Below are positions 1 through 7,716 of a stretch of 17,746 nt of DNA, piece after piece (the stretch's first letter is position 1; every line of letters starts with the position of its first letter). The translations under genes were made by a program, and so were the position numbers. Under the pieces are notes generated by a model. The model was not told the origin of the DNA. It made no database searches and saw only the letters and a program-made list of their open reading frames with translations. Source of the DNA: Akkermansiaceae bacterium UBA6138 (GTDB taxonomy: Bacteria > Verrucomicrobiota > Verrucomicrobiia > Verrucomicrobiales > DEV007); assembly GCA_002422425.1 (NCBI GenBank), contig DIVG01000046.1:54556-72301 (forward strand), in the 5' to 3' direction.

Positions 1-575
1 CCGCTGCACGAGAGATCCGAGTCGCGCGAGTCGGGCTTGTAACGCCAGCCGCCTTCGTGATTTTCGTTCTTCGGCACGGCCTGGGCCTCGAGGATAAGCT
101 TCGTTGCTTTCGCGAGGACCGGGCTGAGGATCTCCTGCGTCTCCGCATCGACCATGCCGCTGCACTCGGAAAGAAAAAGGGTCGCGATGGTGTGGGCATA
201 CATGAGCCCGTGTCCGGAGTCGCCTTTGTCGAGGAGACCATTGCTGCGCTGGCTCTCAAGGACGTAGCGGAGGCAGCGCTCGAGGTTCGGGGCGAATTCG
301 CCATAACCCGGCAGGTGGCCGGCCGAGAGGTAGGCCATCCCGACGAGGGAGACGACGCCGACAGAGCGTCCGTAGGAGTCATTGAAGGTGCCGTCGGCGG
401 ACTGGTTCGCGGCGAGGTAGCGCAGGGCCCTTTCGACGGCGGCCTCGATCGCAGGCTGATGTTTTTGAAAGACCTCTTCTCCCGAAGTCATCCCGGGGAA
501 AGCCTCCTGCGCGCGGAGGGCGGGGGCGAGCGGGGGGAGGAAGAGCAGGAGCAGGAGGATGGCGAAAGGTTTCAT
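1..575 (-). CDS. Secreted terpene-cyclase-fold (prenyltransferase/squalene-cyclase repeat) protein, C-terminus cut by window edge
   Basis: Only the first 191 codons are in the window; the gene runs off the left edge. The protein begins MKPFAILLLLLLFLPPLAPA, a clear signal peptide with likely cleavage near residue 23 (ALRA/QE), so the mature protein is exported. From about residue 40 it reads as alpha/alpha-toroid repeats of the squalene/hopene-cyclase and prenyltransferase beta-subunit type: AVERALRYLAANQSADGTF, then a conserved SVGVVSLVGMAYLSAGH helix, a second repeat around RCLRYVLESQ, a GHGLMYAHTIATLFLSE helix, and GGWRYKPDSRDSDLSCSG at the edge, which matches the family's GGW.Y.P...DSDLS signature. 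The catalytic region is not visible, so no enzymatic role can be given. It lies 91 bases after the DUF4175-like gene on the same strand and is probably the next gene of that operon. No Shine-Dalgarno precedes the ATG; the signal peptide decides the start. Confidence 0.85.
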   Translation of the reverse strand, partial: MKPFAILLLLLFLPPLAPALRAQEAFPGMTSGEEVFQKHQPAIEAAVERALRYLAANQSADGTFNDSYGRSVGVVSLVGMAYLSAGHLPGYGEFAPNLERCLRYVLESQRSNGLLDKGDSGHGLMYAHTIATLFLSECSGMVDAETQEILSPVLAKATKLILEAQAVPKNENHEGGWRYKPDSRDSDLSCS

Positions 576-666
576 TGCCGGGGCGAGGGGGGATGAATGG
601 AGGCGGATGGCGGTTCGGGTGTGGAACCCGGCCTCACAGAGGGCGGCTACATTCGTGGAGGGAAAT
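576..666. other. Intergenic spacer between coiled-coil gene and cyclase-fold gene
   Basis: These 91 bases separate two same-strand genes. I see no hairpin followed by a T run on the minus strand, hence no intrinsic terminator, which fits read-through from the upstream gene. On the minus strand the last part before the ATG is rich in C and T (around 577-600) and holds no Shine-Dalgarno. Confidence 0.5.
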
Positions 667-3600
667 CTATTTTTTGCCGGCTTCCTTAGCGATGACCTGG
701 AAGTAACGGCCGACAAGTTCGCGGTATTCGGCGGGTAGGTCGGTCTCGATGGCGGTGGCGTTGCCGCCGACGAGAGCGCCTTTGAAGCGGGCCCAGTCTT
801 CGGCGCTGATGCCGAGGTTCTGCAATTCGGGAGGCAGGCCACTGCCGTCCATGTCGGCCGTTTTTTGCGCGGTCTCATTGAGATCGGGTGAGTCGGGTTC
901 GCCGGTGAGATCCTGATTCGGCTGCTGCGGCTGGCCGTTCGGATCACCCGGTTGACCGCCGGGCGCGGCGCCCATCTTCTGCAAGGCGGACTGGGCGAGT
1001 TTCTGCAGGGAGTTTGCTGCCTGTTGGGACTGACTTGCGGCCTGTTCGGCATCCTGCGACTTCGAAGATTTGGAAACGTCGTCAAAGCCCTCGGCAAGCT
1101 CCTCTTTGCTGGCGAGTCGTTCGTCCGCGTCGGACGGTTCGAGGCCTTCCATGGTCTGGCCGATTGCTTCGGCGGACTGGGCAAAGGCCTTGGCTGCCAG
1201 GGCGAGGGCTTGAGAGGATTGCTGCTGATTGTTCTGACCCTGCTGCATCGACGATTTTGCCTGCGGTGAGAGTTCGTTCGCGTCGACTTCGCCCTTCTGC
1301 GCGGCGGCGGTCTGTTGCTCCTGCGCACGGTTGAGCTGGTTCGCCGATTCGGCGGCTTTGCGGGCCCCCTGATCGAGCGATTTCTCCGCCTGATCGGCTC
1401 GGGCCTTGGCCTGATTCTGCCGCAAATTCTGGAGTGATTGTTCGACGCCCCTGGCCTGTTCGGCGAGTGCGCCCGCCTCGGCGTCGAGTTGCGATTCCAT
1501 CATCGCGAGCGCTTCCTGGAGATTGCCCTCACTGACGGCGGCGATCTGTTTGGTGATCGTTTCCTGGCGCAGGGCGAGGTCGCTGAGAGTTCCGGCGGGA
1601 TCCGCGGGAGTCTCTCCGGCGGCGTTGGCTGGAGCGGCGGGCTGACTGGCAGCGGCTTCGGCGAGGGATTCACCGGCCTCCTGCGCGGCGGTCATGGCCT
1701 CTTCAAGATTGCGCTCGGCGAGACCCTCGGCGGCATGATTCGTTTTTTCAGCGGCTTTGGCAAGGGATTCGCCGCTGGCGGCGGCGGTATCTCTTCCGGC
1801 CTGATCTTCGGCGGTTGCCGCCTCGGCGGGATCGGCTTTTGCCTTGTTTGCGGCGAGGGCTTCTTTCGTCTCGGAGGCGACTTCGGCCTGTCGCTCGGCT
1901 AGTTGATCGAGGAGCGCTTCGCGAAGGGCCTCCTGCTGGTCCTTGCTTTTCTCGGTGGCCGTTTTGTTAGCCACGCGGAGCGCTTCCTGCTGCGCGGCGA
2001 GAGCCTCCGCTTCGATGGCGAGGGTCTCGGTTTGTTTCCGCTGTGCCTGGAGCACCTCCGAGAGAGCGGCGGCATTGTCTTTGAGCATCTCGCCCAGTTG
2101 CTGCTCGACGCGGTTCTGCTCGTTGCGGAACTGTTCGGCCTCGCGCTGCTGCTGTTGGGCAAACTGCTTCTGAGCCTCTTCGTTCGCGGCGCTGCGGGCC
2201 ATCTCGGCGGCCTGCTCTTTGGCGCGTTCGGACCAGTCTTCGGCCTTCATCGCGAGTTCCTGTTGGCGATTGGCGAGTTCGTTGAGTTTGGAAATGGCCT
2301 TGTAGTCATCTTCCGCCGAGCGCATCGACTGGGCGAGTTTGTCGAGCTCGCGAATGGATTCCTCAACCTGCTCACGGGCCTCTTTGGAGCCCGAGACACG
2401 TGCCTGCTTATCGTCGGTCACGGGGATCATGTCCGCTTTTTCCTGGGCCTGGGCGAGACTCTCGTTGGCGATCTTTTCGGCCTGCTGCGACTGCTCCTGG
2501 AAAAGCGGGGTATTGAGCGTGGCCGCGACCTGCTCGAGCTTGTCGCGGGCGGTCTTGTTGTGTTCGGTGAACTCGTTCAACATCTCCTTCGCCTGATCGT
2601 TGATTTCTTCGGACCGATTCAGCTCCTGCTCGGTGCGGCGCATGTCGTCGCGGGCGCGTTCGAGCTCCTGCTTTGCCTCGCGGATCTGCTGGTTGATCTC
2701 CTCGCGCTGCGCCTCGATCGCCTGATCGGCGACGGACTTGGCGTTCTGGTCGAGGGTGACAAAAATGACCTCGCTCATGCCGACGCCGGGGCCGTCGTAG
2801 TCGATCGGGCGATTGTCGCGCACGCGGACTTGCAGGGCGAGGCGCTGCTGCTCGGGCGCGAGTCTCAGGGACGGGATGTCGAGGATGGCGCGGGCCGAGT
2901 AGACGCCGGGACGGGCTGTTGCCACGGGGGCTGCCTGGACCACTTCGATAGGGGTGACGGCACCGTCGGGAGTGACGAGCAGGGTCACGTCACTGAAGCC
3001 GAAATCTTCGATCACCTCAAGATCAACGGGGAAACGCTCGGTCGGCTTCAGCCGGATGTCGCGCTGGTTCGGCTGAGTGATCTGCACGGTGGGCGTTTTG
3101 TCAGGGAGTACTTCAATGGGGTAGGAGGTCGGCTCGTTTTTAAAGCCTTCTTCGTCGGCGATCTCGAGGAGCCAGTTGCCCCGCATCCCCGATTTGAGTT
3201 CGAGATTCCAGGTGACGCGATTTTCCTCGACGACGGGGTCGGGGATCTCGGTCGTCTCGTTGACCATCATCTTTGTGGTCCAGGCCGGTTTGTTGAGAGT
3301 GGCGGTGACGCTGACGCGGGTGTGGGTGACGGCGCGGATCTCGCCCGTCCCGGTTACTGCTTCGGCATCGGGCAGGCCGGTGTAGTCGGGGTAGTCGTAT
3401 TTCACAGTGAGGCTCTCGACCGCAGGCGGATCGACCGTGACGACGTCGTAGTAGTGACTGAGGGCGGCCCCGGCGCGGACACGGTAGTCAAAGCCCTCTT
3501 CGACCGCAGGAAAGGTAAGGGAAAAGCGCTTCGTGCCGTCGGCCTCTTCGGCGATCAGGGCCATGCGCTCGACCGCCTCGGTTCCGTCGGGGAGGAGCCG

Positions 3601-4311
3601 GCGGATCTCGGCGCGGTTTAGTCGTTTGTGTTTCACCGAAACCTGAATCGTGACCGGCTCCCCGCGGGCGACCCTCACGTTGCCGGGATCGATCACGAGG
3701 GTGTCGGCGTAGGCATTGCCGATGTCGAGGAAGGGTGCAAGGGCGCGGGCGAAGAGCGTCCACGACTGGGTCGGCCAGATCATGAAAAGCAGGGCGATGA
3801 TGCCGCCGCAGATCGCCGTCGCGAGCATGAATTTTTTTGACCGGGCCGGCTTGAACTCCGTCTTCGGGTCGACCTCGGCGACATCGACGACGGCGGAGTC
3901 GACGACCGCACTGATGAGCTCGGCCGAACCGCGGATCGATTCCGGATCATCGCTCGCGAGCAACTCGACCGCGGTGGAGATGCGCTCCTGCAACTCGGGG
4001 TGGCGCACCTCGATGATGCGGGCCATGTGAGTGAGGGTGAACTTGCGCGAGAGCGGGCGCACGAGGAACCACCAGGCCGCCACGAGCGTGGCCGCGAGAC
4101 CGGCGAGACTGAGGATCCAGCGCGCCGTCGTTGAGAAAAGTGTCACTGCCGCGTCGACCGCCATGATCGCGAGGAGACAGGCGAGGGCCACGGCGAGGGT
4201 GGCAAAGAATCCCCGAATGAAGAGGAGTCGCCGCACCCGCCTGATCATGGCCTGGAGCTTGTCGAGGATGGGTTTCGGGAGTTGTCCGAGGGCAGCTTCG
4301 AATGAGGTCAT
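667..4311 (-). CDS. Very large membrane-anchored coiled-coil protein, DUF4175-like
   Basis: This 1214-residue protein resembles the large DUF4175-type proteins encoded with MoxR/BatA genes in Planctomycetes and Verrucomicrobia. Membrane helices lie at about residues 34-56, 66-86 and 161-180. Between them is the family hallmark ARIIEVRHPELQERISTAVEL (95-116, written here as the key run RHPELQER). Residues 200-515 look like extracytoplasmic Ig-like beta domains and contain the recurrent YDYPDYTGLP motif (305-314). Residues 521 to about 1090 are almost wholly charged, Ala/Gln/Glu-rich helix with strong coiled-coil character. A Pro/Gln/Gly linker follows, then a conserved C-terminal end: LPPELQNLGISAEDWARF and PAEYRELVGRYFQ. 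I prefer the ATG at 4311 to the GTG at 4332 seven codons upstream, because MTSFEAAL starts the conserved part; neither has a Shine-Dalgarno. It is fifth in the minus-strand cluster. The role is unknown: a structural scaffold or sensor joined to the ATPase system is an inference. Confidence 0.8.
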   Translation of the reverse strand: MTSFEAALGQLPKPILDKLQAMIRRVRRLLFIRGFFATLAVALACLLAIMAVDAAVTLFSTTARWILSLAGLAATLVAAWWFLVRPLSRKFTLTHMARIIEVRHPELQERISTAVELLASDDPESIRGSAELISAVVDSAVVDVAEVDPKTEFKPARSKKFMLATAICGGIIALLFMIWPTQSWTLFARALAPFLDIGNAYADTLVIDPGNVRVARGEPVTIQVSVKHKRLNRAEIRRLLPDGTEAVERMALIAEEADGTKRFSLTFPAVEEGFDYRVRAGAALSHYYDVVTVDPPAVESLTVKYDYPDYTGLPDAEAVTGTGEIRAVTHTRVSVTATLNKPAWTTKMMVNETTEIPDPVVEENRVTWNLELKSGMRGNWLLEIADEEGFKNEPTSYPIEVLPDKTPTVQITQPNQRDIRLKPTERFPVDLEVIEDFGFSDVTLLVTPDGAVTPIEVVQAAPVATARPGVYSARAILDIPSLRLAPEQQRLALQVRVRDNRPIDYDGPGVGMSEVIFVTLDQNAKSVADQAIEAQREEINQQIREAKQELERARDDMRRTEQELNRSEEINDQAKEMLNEFTEHNKTARDKLEQVAATLNTPLFQEQSQQAEKIANESLAQAQEKADMIPVTDDKQARVSGSKEAREQVEESIRELDKLAQSMRSAEDDYKAISKLNELANRQQELAMKAEDWSERAKEQAAEMARSAANEEAQKQFAQQQQREAEQFRNEQNRVEQQLGEMLKDNAAALSEVLQAQRKQTETLAIEAEALAAQQEALRVANKTATEKSKDQQEALREALLDQLAERQAEVASETKEALAANKAKADPAEAATAEDQAGRDTAAASGESLAKAAEKTNHAAEGLAERNLEEAMTAAQEAGESLAEAAASQPAAPANAAGETPADPAGTLSDLALRQETITKQIAAVSEGNLQEALAMMESQLDAEAGALAEQARGVEQSLQNLRQNQAKARADQAEKSLDQGARKAAESANQLNRAQEQQTAAAQKGEVDANELSPQAKSSMQQGQNNQQQSSQALALAAKAFAQSAEAIGQTMEGLEPSDADERLASKEELAEGFDDVSKSSKSQDAEQAASQSQQAANSLQKLAQSALQKMGAAPGGQPGDPNGQPQQPNQDLTGEPDSPDLNETAQKTADMDGSGLPPELQNLGISAEDWARFKGALVGGNATAIETDLPAEYRELVGRYFQVIAKEAGKK

Positions 4312-4331
4312 GGCGGGGTGGGCCGGAGGCA

Positions 4332-4438
4332 CGGTGAAAGGTGGAAAAGTGAAAGGTTTTGTTTGCGATGGGGGCTGAGGAGGCAGGCGGCGGGCAACAG
4401 CCCGGTGAAAGGTGGAGTCCGGGAGAAGTGGAGAAGTG
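4332..4438. repeat. Intergenic short direct repeats before the coiled-coil gene
   Basis: The 14-mer CGGTGAAAGGTGGA occurs exactly at 4332-4345 and 4403-4416. Between and beside the copies are degenerate relatives: GTGAAAGG at 4350-4357 and a tandem GAGAAGTG at 4423-4430 and 4431-4438. Read on the transcribed minus strand these give a C/T-rich leader (CCTTTCAC, CCACCTTTCACC) ahead of the start codon. The rest of the gap, 4439-4497, is more A/T-rich and I see nothing definite in it. Confidence 0.7.
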
Positions 4439-4497
4439 GAAGGACTTAGCGAGTCGAGGTTTCTTGTTGTCCGTGTAAATTGGTGTCTAAAAATTCT

Positions 4498-7400
4498 CTA
4501 CACCAGTCCGCTCCGTCGGCGCAGGATCCACTCGGTGGTGAGCAGTCCGAGGAAGGCGATCAGCAATGGCCATTTATCCCATAACGTGACATTGCGTCTT
4601 TCCTTGAGGACTTCCTTCGGCGCGCCGAAGCTGCTCACGAGGGAGTCGAGGTCGTTGAGTTCGGCGAGGCGGCCTCCGGTGGTGGTGGTGGCGCGGTTGA
4701 GAAAATCGCGGTCGGCGGTGAGTTCGGCGAGTTCGACGGGGTTGCGGGTCGTCACGACGAGGAGTTCGGTCGAGATTTCCTTTGGTCCGTCGGGCATCGC
4801 GGTGATGGCATCGGCAGCCTCGTCACCGACGAGCTTGAGCTGGTATTCGCCTTCGCCGGTCAGTCCCGAGAGACTGGTCTCGTAGAGCCCCGAAGAATCG
4901 GTCCGGTAGCTGAGCTTTTGTTTGCGGAGTCGTTCGCCGTCTTTCCAGATCTCCACCTCGACGCCGGCATTGGTGACGGGGCGGCGATCTTTGTCGAGGA
5001 CTTTGGCGGTGACTTCGATGGGATCGTCGGGCGTGTAGCTGAGACGATCCGTGCCGAGGCGGACGAGTTCGTTGCCCGAGCGCAGGTTGGGTCCGGCCCC
5101 CCATCGCGTCACCTGTCCCCAGAAGCGGTGGTGGTAGGTATCACCGACGCCGTAGCGGAAACGCCAGGTCTGGTCAAAGTGCAGCATCAGCACCTTGCCG
5201 AGTCCGGAGCGTATCGTCGAAATGACGGCGTTGTCCGCCTCGATCGTTTTTTGATTGGCGAGCTGCTCGATCGCCGCCTCGATCGAACCGGGTGACCCGT
5301 CGGGAGTGAAGGCGGAGGCGAGCCCGGGCGATCCGACGGGATGGGCGTAGGCGAGGACTTCGGCAGTTTCTTTGAGTTTGGCTCCGCTGTAGCGCCAGCG
5401 CATCGGCTGGAAGCCGGACCAGAGCTCTTCGTTGAGGGCGCGGCTCGTCGATTGCGAGGTGACGGGATGATCGCGTCCGACGGAGGTGAGCCGGATGGAA
5501 AAGGCCGCCTCGGGGGTGTCGAACTTCGCCGTATTGCCCGGCGTGTAACTGACGGGGAGGAGGTCCTGCAGGATCTCGCTGCCATGGCCGTGCGGCATGT
5601 AGCGCGGTCCGGCGACGCAGACGAGCATGGCACCGCGCAGGGTCACGGCTTCGCGGATCGCGGCCCAGTCACGCTCGCTCAGGGCGGATGGGGCGATGTC
5701 GCCTAACATGATCACATCGAAGCGCTGCCATTCCGCCGAAGTGACCGGCAGGGCTGTCGCCTCGGCCTCGCCGAAAGGACGCGAGGCGCTCGCGGCGATC
5801 GTTGCGGGGGGGCGGCCGCGATAAATCTCGTCGGGATTGAGGAGGACATACTGGAGATGGACGGACTTGTCGCGACCGTAGAAAAGGTTGCGCAGGTAGC
5901 GGAACTCCCAGCGGGGGTAGCCGTCGATGAGGAGCACGTTGGTGCGGTCATCGGTGACGGCGACCTTGAAATCCCACTCGTTGTTTTCCTGGAAAATTTC
6001 GCGGGGATCAGGCTTGAGCCGGACGCGGTAATCCTGGATGCCTTTGCTCTCGGGGAGATGCACAAAGTTCACTTCGGTGCGGAAGCTTACGTCGGTCACG
6101 TCGATGGTTACGGTGTCGATGACCTCGTCGCCTGAGAGCAGCTCGGCCTCGACCTTTTGCCCGAGAAAGCCGTCGAGCTTTGCCGTGGCGGTGATGACGA
6201 CACGATCATCGAGGTAGATCGACTCGGGCGCTTTGAGCGAGAGCAGGGAAATGTCGACGGGTCCGAGGTCGCTGCCGATGGGCACGGCCGAGAGCGGAGT
6301 GTTGCGCACGGCGAGCTGGCGCAGGCTGTCCTCGGGCAGTCCGGCGCTGTTGTGCCGTCCGTCACTGAGGAGGAGGACGCCGGCGAGCGACTCGGGCGAA
6401 GTGTTGTCGAGGACATGCTCAAGCGCGCCGGTGAGATCAGTCTGGGCGTTGGCAGGCTGGTCACCGATCGCGACTTTTTCTCCCTCAGCTTCCCCAGTGA
6501 GAGGATCGGTGATCTGGGTGACGTCGCGGGCGAAGCGGTAGTAGCGCAGATTGTAACGTTCCGCGAGCTGACCCAGGAGAGTCGGATCGGCGACTTCACC
6601 CTTCCCGGAGGCGTCGGCGTGAAGGGCCACAGGGGTTCGCAGGATCCGGCGGGCGATCTCATCGCGCGGGGTCGCGGCGGCCGCGTCGATGGCTTTGCGG
6701 GTGGCCTCGTTGAGCCCCGTGTAAAAGGCTTCGTCGGCCTTTGTCGAAGTCGTCGCGATGGTTTCGAGAATGCCGCGCAACTCGGTGCGGGCGACGTCGA
6801 GTTGTTTGATCAGCTCGTCCGCTTTTCCTTCAGTCGAGGCTTTCCCGGCGAGGGGCAGGACACGGCCGAGCCCGTCGCGGGTGCGTTTGAGATAGTCCTC
6901 GAGTTTGCCTTTCGCCTCTCCCGGCAGCGGACCGCTGAGTGCATTTGTCAGGGTGGTGACGAGGGCGGTGCGGTCGGCCTCGGTCGCCTTGAAAAAGTCG
7001 GGCAATTGGGCGGCGCGACTCTCGAGTCCGGCGGTTGCGTTGGGTGCGGAACGCAGGGCGTTTAGTTCGGCGGCGATGGCCTCTTCGAGGCGGCGGGCCC
7101 CGAGCTCGACGGCGTGGAGAGGCGGACGTTTTTCCAGTCCGGGGACGGCGAAGAGGACGGCGCGGTCGAGTTTCTGCGAGGGTGAGAGGCGCTGATCGGC
7201 GAGACGCATCGAGTCCGAGTCGTCGATGAGAATGGCGACCTCGCGAGAGATCTCGCGTTCTTCAATGAAGGAGCGGACCGGCTGCACGAGGATGAGAATG
7301 AGGATCGCGAGGGCGCCGAGACGCAGGGCGAGGAGGAAACGTCCGCGCTTTTTCGACACGAGGGTCTTTTCAAAAGCATAGATCCAGAGGATGGCCTCGA

Positions 7401-7668
7401 GGGCGAGGGCGCCGATGATTGCGACGACGGGAAGTGACCACGAGGTCGCGAGGGAGAAAACCGCGCCCATCCACTGGAAGGCGAACCAGAGGGCTGCCGT
7501 CGCGACGAGGAATCCGAAGACCGAGATCGCCACGCCAAAGCGCGGAGCCCGCCGGCGCAGGAGGAGACTGGCAAACCAGAGCACCGCAAAAAGAAAGAAC
7601 CCCACCGCGGCAAGCACGGGGCTGAGTGACTCGATAAGGTCGGTGCGGCTGAAATCTTCGGGGTTCAC
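4498..7668 (-). CDS. Large VWA-type membrane protein with GATase-like segment
   Basis: The 1056-residue protein starts at a GTG (an in-frame TAG lies ten codons upstream and no ATG intervenes). Four membrane helices lie at about residues 15-37, 43-65, 78-98 and 111-130, and a last one at about 1034-1048 before an RRRSGLV tail. A von Willebrand factor A domain begins with the metal-site motif DDSDS (149-153, D-x-S-x-S). The other VWA elements come late: T410/T413 in TDLTGAL and LLLSDGRHN (432-440). About 170 charged, helix-rich residues are inserted between them. Residues 577-720 (VLLIDGYPRWEFRYL, FDVIMLGDI, GAMLVCVAGPR) look like a class I glutamine-amidotransferase-like fold without an evident catalytic Cys-His-Glu set. 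Near 860-950 is an Ig-like domain (DDPIEVTAKVLDKD). This combination is usual for large VWA proteins beside BatA/MoxR genes. It probably projects outside the cytoplasm and partners the neighbouring BatA-like protein; the substrate is unknown. Confidence 0.82.
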   Translation of the reverse strand: MNPEDFSRTDLIESLSPVLAAVGFFLFAVLWFASLLLRRRAPRFGVAISVFGFLVATAALWFAFQWMGAVFSLATSWSLPVVAIIGALALEAILWIYAFEKTLVSKKRGRFLLALRLGALAILILILVQPVRSFIEEREISREVAILIDDSDSMRLADQRLSPSQKLDRAVLFAVPGLEKRPPLHAVELGARRLEEAIAAELNALRSAPNATAGLESRAAQLPDFFKATEADRTALVTTLTNALSGPLPGEAKGKLEDYLKRTRDGLGRVLPLAGKASTEGKADELIKQLDVARTELRGILETIATTSTKADEAFYTGLNEATRKAIDAAAATPRDEIARRILRTPVALHADASGKGEVADPTLLGQLAERYNLRYYRFARDVTQITDPLTGEAEGEKVAIGDQPANAQTDLTGALEHVLDNTSPESLAGVLLLSDGRHNSAGLPEDSLRQLAVRNTPLSAVPIGSDLGPVDISLLSLKAPESIYLDDRVVITATAKLDGFLGQKVEAELLSGDEVIDTVTIDVTDVSFRTEVNFVHLPESKGIQDYRVRLKPDPREIFQENNEWDFKVAVTDDRTNVLLIDGYPRWEFRYLRNLFYGRDKSVHLQYVLLNPDEIYRGRPPATIAASASRPFGEAEATALPVTSAEWQRFDVIMLGDIAPSALSERDWAAIREAVTLRGAMLVCVAGPRYMPHGHGSEILQDLLPVSYTPGNTAKFDTPEAAFSIRLTSVGRDHPVTSQSTSRALNEELWSGFQPMRWRYSGAKLKETAEVLAYAHPVGSPGLASAFTPDGSPGSIEAAIEQLANQKTIEADNAVISTIRSGLGKVLMLHFDQTWRFRYGVGDTYHHRFWGQVTRWGAGPNLRSGNELVRLGTDRLSYTPDDPIEVTAKVLDKDRRPVTNAGVEVEIWKDGERLRKQKLSYRTDSSGLYETSLSGLTGEGEYQLKLVGDEAADAITAMPDGPKEISTELLVVTTRNPVELAELTADRDFLNRATTTTGGRLAELNDLDSLVSSFGAPKEVLKERRNVTLWDKWPLLIAFLGLLTTEWILRRRSGLV

Positions 7669-7678
7669 GGTTTCAAAT

Positions 7679-7699
7679 GCTAAAAAGCAAAAAGGCTAA
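7679..7699. repeat. Dispersed 21-base intergenic repeat, copy 1
   Basis: This A-rich element, starting GCTAAAAAGC and ending AAAGGCTAA, lies in the 48-base gap between the BatA-like and VWA genes. A copy with only two substitutions is found at 11763-11783 in the same orientation in another gap of the cluster. In the minus-strand transcript it forms a T/C-rich leader immediately upstream of the GTG start at 7668. Confidence 0.7.
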
Positions 7700-7716
7700 G
7701 GGCTAAATCGCCACAA

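Noticed and set aside
1903..3621. 572-codon open frame on the plus strand opposite the coiled-coil gene
   Set aside because: It is antisense to a protein with recognisable membrane helices and conserved motifs; its translation is low-complexity Leu/Gly/Val/Arg, as expected for the complement of Ala/Gln/Glu-rich codons in G+C-rich DNA.
4312..4332. GTG start adding seven residues to the coiled-coil protein
   Set aside because: The added residues PPAHPA are not family-like, no Shine-Dalgarno supports it, and the GTG overlaps the intergenic repeat; it cannot be fully excluded.
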